Below, piece after piece: positions 21,799 to 31,729 of a stretch of 32,355 nucleotides of DNA (its first letter is position 1; each line of letters begins with the position of its first letter). A program made the translations under genes and the position numbers. Source of the DNA: Candidatus Zhuqueibacterota bacterium (GTDB taxonomy: Bacteria > Zhuqueibacterota > Zhuqueibacteria > Zhuqueibacterales > Zhuqueibacteraceae). The DNA is taken from the NCBI GenBank assembly GCA_022616415.1, contig JAKEEU010000394.1, positions 1 to 32,355 on the forward strand. The letters are read 5' to 3'. The notes beneath the pieces are model-generated. The model worked only from the letters and a program-made list of their open reading frames with translations, was not told the DNA's origin and made no database searches.

Positions 21799-22254
21799 AT
21801 GAAAATCAAACTTTTTCAAAGCTCTATCATCATCGTCTTGCTGACCACCGTCTGCGCATTTGCCGGCGAAAATGACGACAAGCAAGCCGTGACAAAGGTG
21901 GTGGAGGAAGCCTACGTCCAAGGCGTGCATGCCAATCCCAGCGGCGAGGCGATGCGAAAAGGCTTTCACCAGGATTTTATCATGTTCGTTTTTGACGCGG
22001 GCAAAATCAACAAAGTCACGCGCGATGAATGGATCGGCCGCATCGAAGCAGCCAAAGCCAAAAACAGCAACAGCCCCAAACCGGAAATCAAAGCTGAATT
22101 TCCGCTCGTCGAAATCACCGGCAATGCCGCCGTCGTGAAAGTAGAGCTTCACCGCAACGGCAGGCACGTTTTCAGCGATTACTTGTCGCTCTACAAATTC
22201 GACGACGGTTGGAAAATTATTGGCAAGATTTTTTATCGCCATCCGGCTTCGTGA
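21799..22254 (+). CDS. Secreted NTF2-like protein (putative lumazine-binding family)
   Basis: 151 residues. A signal peptide (LFQSSIIIVLLTTVCAFA) precedes an NTF2-fold domain of the Lumazine_bd_2 type: an N-terminal helix DKQAVTKVVEEAYVQGVHAN, FHQDFIMFVFDAGKI, WIGRIEAAKAKN, and the closing strands AAVVKVELHRNG and DYLSLYKFDDGWKIIGKIFY. Members are periplasmic, and their ligand is mostly unknown. AGGGAGA lies 9 bases before the ATG. The gene stands alone, with a repeat-rich region before it and a bidirectional terminator 200 bases after it. Confidence 0.8.
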   Translation: MKIKLFQSSIIIVLLTTVCAFAGENDDKQAVTKVVEEAYVQGVHANPSGEAMRKGFHQDFIMFVFDAGKINKVTRDEWIGRIEAAKAKNSNSPKPEIKAEFPLVEITGNAAVVKVELHRNGRHVFSDYLSLYKFDDGWKIIGKIFYRHPAS

Positions 22255-22332
22255 ATATCGCTTCCTTTTTCGTGGCAAGATAGAGTGAATGGCTTTATGT
22301 TTTTTAAAGGGGCCGAACTTCCCGAGATCGTC

Positions 22333-22415
22333 GTAGTCCTGCCCCCTTGTGGGGCACTGTGGCGAAGGCGAATCTACCGCTTCAAAACAGCCGTCCACAA
22401 AGGGCCGGGGACTAC
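22333..22415. repeat. Imperfect inverted repeat with 42-base centre
   Basis: GTAGTCCTGCCCCCTTGTGG (22333-22352) mirrors CCACAAAGGGCC then GGGGACTAC (22395-22415). The ends GTAGTCC/GGACTAC pair perfectly. The element is G+C-rich compared with its A+T-rich right flank. Confidence 0.4.
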
Positions 22416-22453
22416 TTTAGTGCGGAAAATTATTTTTGCATGAACCCACAGAC

Positions 22454-22504
22454 AAAATGCAAAGCGCCTCTGATTAATCCAATCAGAGGCGCTTTGCGCA
22501 TTTT
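22454..22504. terminator. Bidirectional terminator between convergent genes
   Basis: AAAATGC and AAGCGCCTCTGATT (22454-22475), loop AATCC, AATCAGAGGCGCTT and GCGCATTTT (22481-22504). A 14-bp perfect inner stem, with A-tract and T-tract outside, serves both the + gene ending at 22254 and the minus gene ending at 22661. The rest of 22255-22660 holds only the inverted repeat at 22333-22415. Confidence 0.85.
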
Positions 22505-22660
22505 ATGGCCCGAATTTTATCCCAATCCAGGCCGATCGGAAACAAACAGGAAAAAGTTTACCACCGAACTTTATCGAAAAATTTCTTTCGGCGAATCTCG
22601 GTCTCTTCGGCGTTTCTCGGCGGAAAAGTTTTTGCTTTTTTGCAAAGAAATCACTTTAGA

Positions 22661-23698
22661 CTACCGTATTGCCACCGCTTTGTGGCGGCTCTCGGCTTTC
22701 TCCCGCATTTTATCAAAAAACGCCTTGTCGAGATTCGCGGAGAATTTTACCGATTTGCCCGCTTGATCAACGTCGATCCGGTTGAGCATGTCGACGGCTT
22801 CACGGTCGTCCGAGACCGCCAGCTTCGCCGTGGCCAACGCGCCTTTCACCGCATCCGCCAACAGTTTGCTGTTCTCTTCGTTATCACACCAAGCCTCACC
22901 ATACAAATCGGCCTTTTTGCCAACGTTGGCGGAGAGCGTAACGCTTTGCAAAGATTTGACCGCCCGCGTGCCTTTGAACTCGCCGCGCGCACCAAGCTCT
23001 TCCGACAACGTTTCCATGGTCTCCGCCGTGTTGGCGACGAGCCAGCATTGATCGGCATAAGGCAGCTTGTTCATCAACGCCGTGAGCGCTTCATTCTGTT
23101 TGACCGATTCACCGGTGGTTTTGCCGTCGATAATCGCCTGCACCCAAGCTTTTTCGCCAGCGACGAGAGTGTGCGCATCGGGAAAGTAGAATGCCTTCTC
23201 ACCGTGCTTTTCGACGACATAGAGAGTTTTGCCGTTATAGGTTTCAGTCGCCAGATTCGGCGCCTCGTGCTCTTCGTGATATTTTGCGAGGGAGTCATGG
23301 GCGGCCTTGATCGTCCTGACAATTTTTTGCTCGTCAAAATTGCCGGTGGCAACCAGGGCAAAATTCTCCGAGTTCTCGTGCCGGTCGCCGCGAAAGCCGG
23401 CCAACACCGTGTGCAGATCTTTTTCAACGTTGAAGCCCGCCTTTTCCAGCATTTCCCTGTAGCCTCGCCTTTCCCGCATCCGCGCGATATGCTCGCTGAA
23501 ATCCTTTTCCAGCGCTTGTCCCAGCTCGCTCTGCCGCAGGCTCTGCACATCGCAATAAGCGACGCCATTCACGGTTTGCGGGATCCACGCCAGGTGTTGG
23601 TCAACTGCTGACGGCAAAGCCGTGGTGGTTGGTTTGGAGCAGCCGCCGGCTACAATTGCCAAAGCCAGCAGTAAAACAAAAGCCATCCATCTTTTCAT
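22661..23698 (-). CDS. Lipoprotein of unknown function
   Basis: 345 residues from the ATG at 23698, which has AAGGAG 7 bases upstream. A short signal peptide ends in the lipobox VAGGC (Cys about 20), so the protein is lipid-anchored. The mature protein resembles periplasmic proteins of the DUF3352 kind in its opening (LAWIPQTVNGVAYCDVQSLR), with repeated helix-strand units such as VLAGFRGDRHE, FALVATGNFDEQKIVRTIKA and GKTLYVVEKHGEKAFYFPDA. I cannot assign a family with confidence. Two Cys in the mature part (AYCDV and DQCWLV) could form a disulfide. It is transcribed toward the bidirectional terminator. Confidence 0.75.
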   Translation of the reverse strand: MKRWMAFVLLLALAIVAGGCSKPTTTALPSAVDQHLAWIPQTVNGVAYCDVQSLRQSELGQALEKDFSEHIARMRERRGYREMLEKAGFNVEKDLHTVLAGFRGDRHENSENFALVATGNFDEQKIVRTIKAAHDSLAKYHEEHEAPNLATETYNGKTLYVVEKHGEKAFYFPDAHTLVAGEKAWVQAIIDGKTTGESVKQNEALTALMNKLPYADQCWLVANTAETMETLSEELGARGEFKGTRAVKSLQSVTLSANVGKKADLYGEAWCDNEENSKLLADAVKGALATAKLAVSDDREAVDMLNRIDVDQAGKSVKFSANLDKAFFDKMREKAESRHKAVAIR

Positions 23699-23736
23699 GT
23701 TGTATCTCCTTATCAAAATTTACATTGGAAACGTTT

Positions 23737-23838
23737 GTAGTTACGCCTTCAGGCGTCGTGCTTGGGAACATAAAAAATACTTCGAAAAAGCAAAAATTTT
23801 CTTAATTTGAAACTTCCCATGCCTGAAGGCAACACTAC
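23737..23838. repeat. Mirrored pair of GTAGT...GCCTTCAGGC hairpin elements
   Basis: GTAGTTACGCCTTCAGGCGT (23737-23756) and, inverted, TGCCTGAAGGCAACACTAC (23820-23838). Each contains a tetraloop hairpin (ACGCC-TTCA-GGCGT; TGCC-TGAA-GGCA). They flank an A+T-rich stretch between the lipoprotein start and the permease end. Confidence 0.6.
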
Positions 23839-23884
23839 GAACCAAATTTTATCTCTTTACTGTTGTAAAGATTAAAGAGCCTCT

Positions 23885-24715
23885 TCAAAAATCTTTCTTT
23901 TGAAAAATATAAATCGCGCCCAAAAGAAATCCCGCGCCAACAACGAGTGACTGAAACAGCGGCGTCCAGCTCGCAATCGGTTCGCCGGCAACCACCGCGC
24001 GCGTAATGTTGCCCAATTCCGCAGTGCGCGGCGTCAAATAATAAATGCCATCGAGCAGCCACTGATAAATTTTCTGCGACAGCAGCGCATAAATTTTGTC
24101 GCGCGCCAACAGCAGCGGACTGAAAAAGATGACGAGATACGCGGCGATGATCGAAACGCCGGAGTTGCGCGCCGTGACGCCGACGAACGTCATGATCGCA
24201 TAGAGCACGCCGAAAACGAGGATGATGATAACGCCGCTCGCGAGAAACGGTGTGTGCCAAAATCCAGTCTTCGCCGAGAGAATGAGCCATGCGCCGCCGA
24301 TCAAATACGCCACGTTGATCGCCACGATGCTCAACGCGCCGAGATAGCGCCCCAGCAACAACTGCCAGCGCGCGAAGGGCCGCGACAGCAACAGATCGAC
24401 GCTGCCTTTCTCCAGCATGTTCGGCACCAAGCTGGCGGTGGCAAAGATGGAAAGAAAAATGCCGGCGCCATACATGGCAATCGCCAGGCCCGATTCGATG
24501 CCGATGATGATCTTGCGCAACTTCTCGATTTCAATCTCCTGCTCGACATCTTTGCCAAACAATTGCACCGCCGCCATGCCGCCGGAGACCAAATCGACAT
24601 TCAGCGCAAACAAAAAGAGCAGATGCGTGATGGTGATCACTACGAAGAACGCGATAAATGTTTTCTTCGCCAGCGACTCGCGCAAGGTATAAGCAATAAT
24701 GGCCAAGAATCTCAT
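23885..24715 (-). CDS. ABC-2 type exporter permease
   Basis: 276 residues from the ATG at 24715 (a GTG at 24745 would add ten residues). About six membrane segments: TFIAFFVVITITHLLFLFAL, a second near LAIAMYGAGIFLSIFATASL, SIVAINVAYLIGGAWLIL, FLASGVIIILVFGVLYAIM, SIIAAYLVIFFSPLLLA and LFQSLVVGAGFLLGAIYIF. The cytoplasmic loop LEKGSVDLLLSRPFARWQLL is the coupling region typical of NatB-like permeases. It follows its ATPase gene on the same strand, so the two form one exporter operon. The substrate is unknown; relatives export sodium, drugs or lipids, or take part in gliding and Nos systems. Confidence 0.87.
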   Translation of the reverse strand: MRFLAIIAYTLRESLAKKTFIAFFVVITITHLLFLFALNVDLVSGGMAAVQLFGKDVEQEIEIEKLRKIIIGIESGLAIAMYGAGIFLSIFATASLVPNMLEKGSVDLLLSRPFARWQLLLGRYLGALSIVAINVAYLIGGAWLILSAKTGFWHTPFLASGVIIILVFGVLYAIMTFVGVTARNSGVSIIAAYLVIFFSPLLLARDKIYALLSQKIYQWLLDGIYYLTPRTAELGNITRAVVAGEPIASWTPLFQSLVVGAGFLLGAIYIFQKKDF

Positions 24716-24740
24716 AATTTTTCTAAAATTCCACTGTTTA

Positions 24741-24790
24741 GCCACCTTTAGGTGGCTTACGCTTCTTAGCTGTGGAATTTATTCCACAGC
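24741..24790. repeat. Two hairpins between ABC ATPase and permease
   Basis: GCCACC-TTTA-GGTGGC (24741-24756) and GCTGTGGAAT-TT-ATTCCACAGC (24769-24790). Both stems are perfect. The second overlaps the ATPase stop codon (24781-24779 on the minus strand), so it could stabilise the upstream mRNA or modulate the downstream gene. Confidence 0.7.
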
Positions 24791-25744
24791 CACCATCTCA
24801 TTAAAATCTCCCGACGTCGCGCCTTGAATCGCCGCGAAGAAACTCTCCTCGAGCGTGCGGCGTTGCGGTACGATGGCATGAATTTCAGCTTGGTTTTGCC
24901 GGAGCTGATCGATGAGCCGGTTCAGCTCGGCGTGGTCCTGCACGCTCACGTCGATGTGGCCGTTCTGCAGCGCCAGCTTGGCAAAAGTCGTTCGCAATTT
25001 CTCTCTCGCACTTTCTGCCAAAGGCGAAGTTTGAATGCGATAGCTCAAGCCGATGTTCGTCAATTGCGCGACCTGTCCTTGCACGACGATTTTGCCTTTG
25101 TTCATGATCGCCACTTCGTCGCACACCATCTCGACTTCCGAGAGCAAATGCGAGTTGATAAAAATCGTTTTGCCTTTTTGTTTTAATTGCAAGATGACAT
25201 CGCGAATCTCCTTGCGGCCAATCGGATCGACGCCGTCGGTCGGCTCATCCAACAGCAACAGATCGGGATCGTTGATCATGGCCACCGCCAGGCCGAGCCG
25301 CTGCATCATGCCTTTGGAATACTTGCGGATTTTGGTGGTAGCCCATTTTTCCATGCCGACGAGCTTGAGCAGTTCCGGAATGCGTTGCTGCCGCTGCTCT
25401 TTCTGCACGCCGGCAAAACGGCCAAAATAATCCATCACCGCGCCGCCTTTGAGAAAGTCGGGATAGCGATGGTTCTCGGGCAAATAACCGATACGGCGGC
25501 GCAGCTCGTAGTCGGAAATCGGTTTGCCGAAAAGCGCGGCGATTCCCGAAGTTGGATGCAAAATGCTGAGTAATACTTTAACCAGCGTGGTTTTACCGGC
25601 GCCATTCGGCCCCAACAATCCAAACACCATGCCCGCGCCGACTTGCAAAGAAACACTGTCCAGCGCGTGCAGCCTGCCGCGATTGAAGTATTTCGATAAA
25701 TTTTCAGTTTGAATGATATTCAACTTTGCCTCCGTTTTGTTCAT
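24779..25744 (-). CDS. ABC transporter ATP-binding protein
   Basis: 321 residues from the ATG at 25744; an upstream ATG at 25792 adds 16 residues of atypical leader. All ATPase motifs are present: Walker A GPNGAGKT, Q-loop region IGYLPENHRYP, signature YSKGMMQRLGLA (an SKGM variant of LSGGQ, usual in this exporter subfamily), Walker B LLLLDEPTDGVD and H-loop NSHLLSE. A C-terminal regulatory extension of about 90 residues follows (DVSVQDHAELNRLIDQL). It belongs to the CcmA/NatA type and acts with the permease encoded downstream on the same strand. The 284 bases between it and the kinase gene hold only the kinase promoter. Confidence 0.94.
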   Translation of the reverse strand: MNKTEAKLNIIQTENLSKYFNRGRLHALDSVSLQVGAGMVFGLLGPNGAGKTTLVKVLLSILHPTSGIAALFGKPISDYELRRRIGYLPENHRYPDFLKGGAVMDYFGRFAGVQKEQRQQRIPELLKLVGMEKWATTKIRKYSKGMMQRLGLAVAMINDPDLLLLDEPTDGVDPIGRKEIRDVILQLKQKGKTIFINSHLLSEVEMVCDEVAIMNKGKIVVQGQVAQLTNIGLSYRIQTSPLAESAREKLRTTFAKLALQNGHIDVSVQDHAELNRLIDQLRQNQAEIHAIVPQRRTLEESFFAAIQGATSGDFNEMVAVE

Positions 25745-25973
25745 GCTCTTACGGAAGGCGAGGCGGGAAAGTTGCAGGGGAAAATAAAACATTGCAGGCG
25801 TTATCAGGAATGGATGCCGAAGATGTCTTTCATCGGGTAGGTGAAATCCTCAAAAGTTGGCGAGAAAGTTCTTTGATTATCTCAAAAAAAGTTTTACATT
25901 TCTGTAACAACGATTTCAACGAACAGCGTATCAACGAATATTGAGAGAAGGGGTTGTTGAGCTCGTACTCTTC

Positions 25974-26002
25974 TTTACCACATTTTGGCAATAAAATATA
26001 AT
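25974..26002 (+). promoter_or_regulatory. Promoter of the kinase-regulator operon
   Basis: TTTACC (25974-25979), 17 bases, a perfect TATAAT (25997-26002), with the start codon at 26029. The leader is about 20 bases. Confidence 0.6.
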
Positions 26003-26028
26003 CAGAATCACAGTGCTGGGGCAAAGCC

Positions 26029-27921
26029 ATGCTTGATTTAACCGGAACAACGATTTCGAATTACAGGATTATTGAAAAACTCGGCCAGGGCGGCATGGGC
26101 GTGGTCTATAAAGCTCAGGATACCCGGCTCCGGCGCCATGTCGCGATCAAAATCCTGATTCCCGAAGTGACGGCCGACGCGAAACTGTACCGTCATTTCA
26201 TCAACGAAGCGCAAACGGCCTCCGCCCTCAATCATCCCAATATCTGCACCATCTACGACATCGGCCAATACAGAAAAATGAACTTCATTATCATGGAGCT
26301 GGTGGAGGGAGCGACACTGCGCCAGATACAAACCCAGCGTGGCCCATTGCCGGAAGAGGAAGTCATCGATATCGTTTCAAAAATTTGCCGTGCGCTTGCG
26401 GTCGTCCACGAGAAAGCGATCCTGCATCACGATATCAAGCCTGAGAATGTGATGATCTCCAAACATGGATTTTTGAAAGTGATGGATTTCGGGCTGGCCA
26501 AGCTGGCGACGGAAGCGGCTGAGCTGGTGGGGAAACGGGAATTTGCCAAACAGGCTCGTCCAAAGAAAAAGTCGTGGAAAGAAAAATATGCCGAAGGCGT
26601 CGTGCTCACCAGCTTGAGTGGATTGCTGGGAACGGTGCATTACATGTCGCCGGAGCAAGTGCAAGGAAAACCCCTCGATCAACGCAGTGATATTTTTTCC
26701 CTGGGGGTTGTTCTCTATGAGCTCGCGACCGGAAACCACCCTTTCGAGGGAACATCGAATGTGACGATTCTGGCGAAGATTATTCATGAGGCGCCGGAGT
26801 TGATGCCACTGATTTCAGGCCATGTCTCTCCGGCGCTGCAGGAATTGGTCAACCGCTGTCTGGCAAAAGACCCCGGCGATCGCTTTCAATCGGCGGCTGA
26901 GTTGTTACAAGCGCTGAATTCATTGGCTGCTCCCAAAGCAATTTCCGAAAAGATCGGATCATCGCCTGGCCGTGGGGTGAAACCCGAAGCTTATGCCAAT
27001 TATCTGAAGGGTATGTTTTCCTTCGAGAATTTTACACCGATGAACGTGCAGAAAAGCATGGAGTTTTTCAAAAACGCCATAAGCGATGATCCCGATTTTG
27101 TCGAAGCGTATATCGGCTTGGCCCGGACGATGAGTCACTTAGGCATGACCAGTTGGATGCCGCCAAGCGAGGCTTTTTCCGAGGCCTGGACTGCGGTGAA
27201 GCGCGCGCTGGAACTCGAGCCTGAAAATGGCGATGCCATAGCGATACTCGGTTTGATCAAGTTTCAGACGGAATTCGATTGGACCGGCGCAGAAGCCCTG
27301 TTCAAACAGGCCATGCAACGCCATCCCGATAGTGTGATGGTCCTGGACGCCTATACTTTTTATTTGACTTGCACGGCACGACATGAAGAAGCCATCCAAC
27401 ATGGCAAATATTGTTGGGGAAAGATGCATCAGGTTTATTATTACAACTTACGCCTGGGATGGACCTATTTCATAGCGCGGCGATATGATGAAGCCATCGC
27501 GCAACTCCGGGAAACGCAGGTGCACTTTCCGGAATTAGTTTTTGCAGATATATTACTGGCTTGGTGCTATGCGAGAAAGGGTATGTATACGCAAGCCCTT
27601 GCCGAATGCGCCAAAGCGGAAACGAAAGGGATGCCCCCATGGCAGTCGAGCTGGATTTTCGCACAAGCAGGCAAGACCGTGGAAGCCAGAGCGCTGCTTG
27701 AAGAGCTCCTGAAGCAAAATATAGGAGATGAGTTGTCGCTCGTGCTTGCATACGCGGCGCTGGGGGAAACCGAGCTGGTCTTTGAACATTTGGAAAGAGC
27801 TTATGAAAGGCGCCTCCCTTATTTTTACTTGGTGTTTTTGAAAGTCATACCGGAATTCGATGTCTTGCGCTCAGACCCAAGATATTTTGATTTGCTCAAA
27901 AGAATAGGGTTGGATGAATGA
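26029..27921 (+). CDS. Ser/Thr protein kinase with C-terminal TPR repeats, copy 1
   Basis: 630 residues. Kinase domain about 10-300: glycine loop LGQGGMGVVY (18-27), Lys41, Glu60, catalytic H133-H134-D135 with Asn140, D153-F-G, YMSPEQ (205-210) and Asp221. The catalytic Asp is preceded by His instead of Arg, so it is a non-RD kinase, and the activation segment (153-209) is about 25 residues longer than usual, with a basic insert (EFAKQARPKKKSWKEKY). The C-terminal half (about 330-610) is a TPR superhelix (KSMEFFKNAISDDPDFVEAY, EAIAQLRETQVHFPELVFAD). There is no membrane segment, so it is cytoplasmic. A near-copy follows 23 bases downstream, then a GAF-sigma54 activator in the same operon. Confidence 0.93.
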   Translation: MLDLTGTTISNYRIIEKLGQGGMGVVYKAQDTRLRRHVAIKILIPEVTADAKLYRHFINEAQTASALNHPNICTIYDIGQYRKMNFIIMELVEGATLRQIQTQRGPLPEEEVIDIVSKICRALAVVHEKAILHHDIKPENVMISKHGFLKVMDFGLAKLATEAAELVGKREFAKQARPKKKSWKEKYAEGVVLTSLSGLLGTVHYMSPEQVQGKPLDQRSDIFSLGVVLYELATGNHPFEGTSNVTILAKIIHEAPELMPLISGHVSPALQELVNRCLAKDPGDRFQSAAELLQALNSLAAPKAISEKIGSSPGRGVKPEAYANYLKGMFSFENFTPMNVQKSMEFFKNAISDDPDFVEAYIGLARTMSHLGMTSWMPPSEAFSEAWTAVKRALELEPENGDAIAILGLIKFQTEFDWTGAEALFKQAMQRHPDSVMVLDAYTFYLTCTARHEEAIQHGKYCWGKMHQVYYYNLRLGWTYFIARRYDEAIAQLRETQVHFPELVFADILLAWCYARKGMYTQALAECAKAETKGMPPWQSSWIFAQAGKTVEARALLEELLKQNIGDELSLVLAYAALGETELVFEHLERAYERRLPYFYLVFLKVIPEFDVLRSDPRYFDLLKRIGLDE

Positions 27922-27944
27922 GATCAACAAGCTGGTGAAAAGCC

Positions 27945-29818
27945 ATGCTCGATTTAGACGGAACAACGATTTCGAATTACAGGATTATTGAAAAACTCGG
28001 CCAGGGCGGCATGGGCATAGTCTATAAAGCTCAGGATACCCGGCTCCGGCGCCATGTCGCGATCAAAATCCTGCTTCCCGAACTGACGGCTGACCACAAG
28101 CTTTACCGTCATTTTATCAAAGAAGCGCAAGCCGCCTCCGCCCTCAATCATCCCAATATCTGCACCATCTACGACATCGGCCAATACAGAAAAATGAACT
28201 TCATTATCATGGAGCTGGTCGATGGAGAGACACTGCGTGAGATGCTGATCCGTCGTGGCCCGTTGCCGGAAAAGGAAGCCATCGACATCGTCGCAAAAAT
28301 TTGTTATGCGCTGGCGGCAGTCCATGATAAAGGCATTCTGCATTGCGATATCAAGCCGGAGAATGTGATGATCGCCAAACAAGGATTTTTGAAGGTGATG
28401 GATTTCGGGTTGGCCAAATTGGCGACAGAAGCAGCGGAGCTAGCTGGGAAACGGAAATTTGCCAGACAGGTTCAACCAAAGAAAACGTCGTGGAAAAAGA
28501 AATATACTGAAAGTGTCGTGCTCAGCAGCTTGAGTGGATTACTGGGAACCGTGCATTACATGTCGCCAGAGCAAGTGCAAGGGAAATCCCTGGATCAACG
28601 CAGTGACATTTTTTCCTTGGGAGTCGTTCTCTATGAGCTCGTGAGCGGAAGCCGGCCTTTTGAGGGAATGTCGAACGCGACAATTCTGGCGAAGATTATT
28701 CATGAGGCGCCGGAGCCGATGCCACTGATTTCAGGCCATGTCTCTCCGGCGCTGCAGGAATTGGTCAATCGCTGTCTGGCAAAAGACGCCAGCGAGCGCT
28801 TTCAATCGGCGGTGGAATTATTACAAGCGCTGCATGAATTAGCTGCTCCCCAAACCGCGTCGGGGAAAACCGAGGCTCGTACGATAAAACCGGAAGCCTA
28901 CGCCAATTATCTGAAAGGCATGTTTTCCTTCGAGAATTTCACCCCGATGAACGTGCAGAAAAGCGTGGAGTTTTTTAAAAGCGCCATAAACGATGATCCC
29001 AATTTTGTCGAAGCGTATGTCGGCTTGGCACGGACGATGACATTCCTGGGCATGACCAACTGGATGTCGCCAGTCGAGGCTTTTTCAGAGGCCCGAACTG
29101 TAGTGTGGCGCGCGCTGGAGCTTGAGCCCGAAAATGCCAATGCCCTGGCGATACTCGGTTTGATTAAGGTTGATACCGAATATGATTGGGCTAGTGCGGG
29201 CAGACTTTTCAATCAGGCCATGGAACGCCATCCCGATAGTGTTACGGCCAGGGACGCGTATGCATTTTATTTGACGTTTACCGCACGACATGAAGAAGCC
29301 GTTGCGCAGGTCAGGTCTTGTCTGAATAAGGTGCCACAAGCCTGTTATTATGAAATACGCCTGGGATGGACCTATTTTATGGCGCGGCGATATGATGAAG
29401 CCATTGTGCAATTCCAGGCAACCCAGTTGCGCTTTCCGGAATTGGCTTTTGCCGACATCTTGCTGTCATGGTGTTACACAACAAAAGGCATGCATGCGCA
29501 GGCCCTTGCCGAATGTGCCAAAGCGGAGGCGAAAGGAATACCCCAATGGCAGACAAGCTGGATTTACGCCAAAGCAGGGAAAACCGAAGAAGCCAAAGCC
29601 AGGCTTGAAGCGCTCCTGAAGCAAAACCTCCTCGATGACTGGTCGCCAGCCGTTGCCTACGCGGCGCTGGGCGAAATCGATCTGGCTTTTGATGAGTTGG
29701 AAAAAGCCTACGAAAAACGCCTCTTTCACTTGGTATCTCTGAAAACCATACCGCAATTCGATGTCTTGCGCTCAGACCGCAGATATTTTGACTTGCTCAA
29801 AAAAATAGGTTTGGATCC

Positions 29819-29822
<4 letters not shown>
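27945..29822 (+). CDS. Ser/Thr protein kinase with C-terminal TPR repeats, copy 2
   Basis: 625 residues, a tandem paralog of the previous gene with the same layout and numbering: LGQGGMGIVY, Lys41, Glu60, H133-C134-D135, D153-F-G, the long basic activation segment and YMSPEQ. Here the residue before the catalytic Asp is Cys, again non-RD. The TPR half is more diverged (ARTVVWRALELEPENANALA, EEAVAQVRSCLNKVPQACYY), so the kinases may read different partners. The stop TGA overlaps the next start codon as ATGA (29819-29822), so translation of the sigma54 activator is coupled to it. It has no separate promoter. Confidence 0.93.
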
Positions 29823-31325
<1,503 letters not shown>

Positions 31326-31336
<11 letters not shown>

Positions 31337-31360
31337 CACCGCCCTGTCAGAAATTTTTAT
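31326..31360 (+). terminator. Terminator overlapping the end of the sigma54 activator gene
   Basis: AAATTTC and CTGACA pair with TGTCAG and AAATTT (one bulged C) around a CCGCCC loop, followed by TTTAT. The stop codon lies inside the stem. Confidence 0.6.
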
Positions 31361-31536
31361 AGGTTCAACTCTCTGAATTTTCTATACAATCAAGATCATC
31401 GCTTTCATACCTGTTAGAATCCTTTCTATCTGTCTTGCTTTCACTGTCTCACTCCTTGCTGATAATCGTTTATTGCTATTTCAACAATTCCAATCAGTTG
31501 AGTCATTGCCTCGCGCAACTTTTTGTCAGTTGATTT

Positions 31537-31554
31537 TTGGCATGACAATTGGTT
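31537..31554 (+). promoter_or_regulatory. Candidate sigma54 (-24/-12) promoter
   Basis: TTGGCATGACAATTGGTT: GG at 31539-31540 and G at 31551 are spaced exactly 12, as in TGGCAC-N5-TTGCA. Mismatches are T for C at the sixth base of TGGCAC and G for C at -12. The site follows a sigma54 activator gene and precedes a secreted repeat protein by about 175 bases. The rest of the 393-base gap 31337-31729 contains the terminator and a weaker sigma70-like site, and no gene. Confidence 0.4.
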
Positions 31555-31651
31555 AACAAAACCGCAGCGAAATCACAATCCGAACATGGGTCCACCAATC
31601 AAGTGGAGTTGCTTGTGTTGTTTGATGCAAATTACACTTTCCAAATCAAAA

Positions 31652-31681
31652 TTGTGAAGCAGCACCGAAACGAATTATAAG
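31652..31681 (+). promoter_or_regulatory. Alternative sigma70-like promoter of the repeat protein
   Basis: TTGTGA (31652-31657), 18 bases, TATAAG (31676-31681). It lies 48 bases before the ATG. Confidence 0.35.
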
Positions 31682-31729
31682 GGTTGTATAACCGCTATGT
31701 GACTACGGCAAAAGTTTAAAGGAGGATAT

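Noticed and set aside
22505..23611. Long + strand open frame of 368 codons
   Set aside because: It lies antisense to the lipoprotein gene, which has a lipobox and good ribosome-binding site; the + product is Arg/Phe-rich with no domain.
25726..25944. Open frame of 72 codons ahead of the kinase
   Set aside because: Overlaps the ABC ATPase start on the other strand and shows no coding signature.
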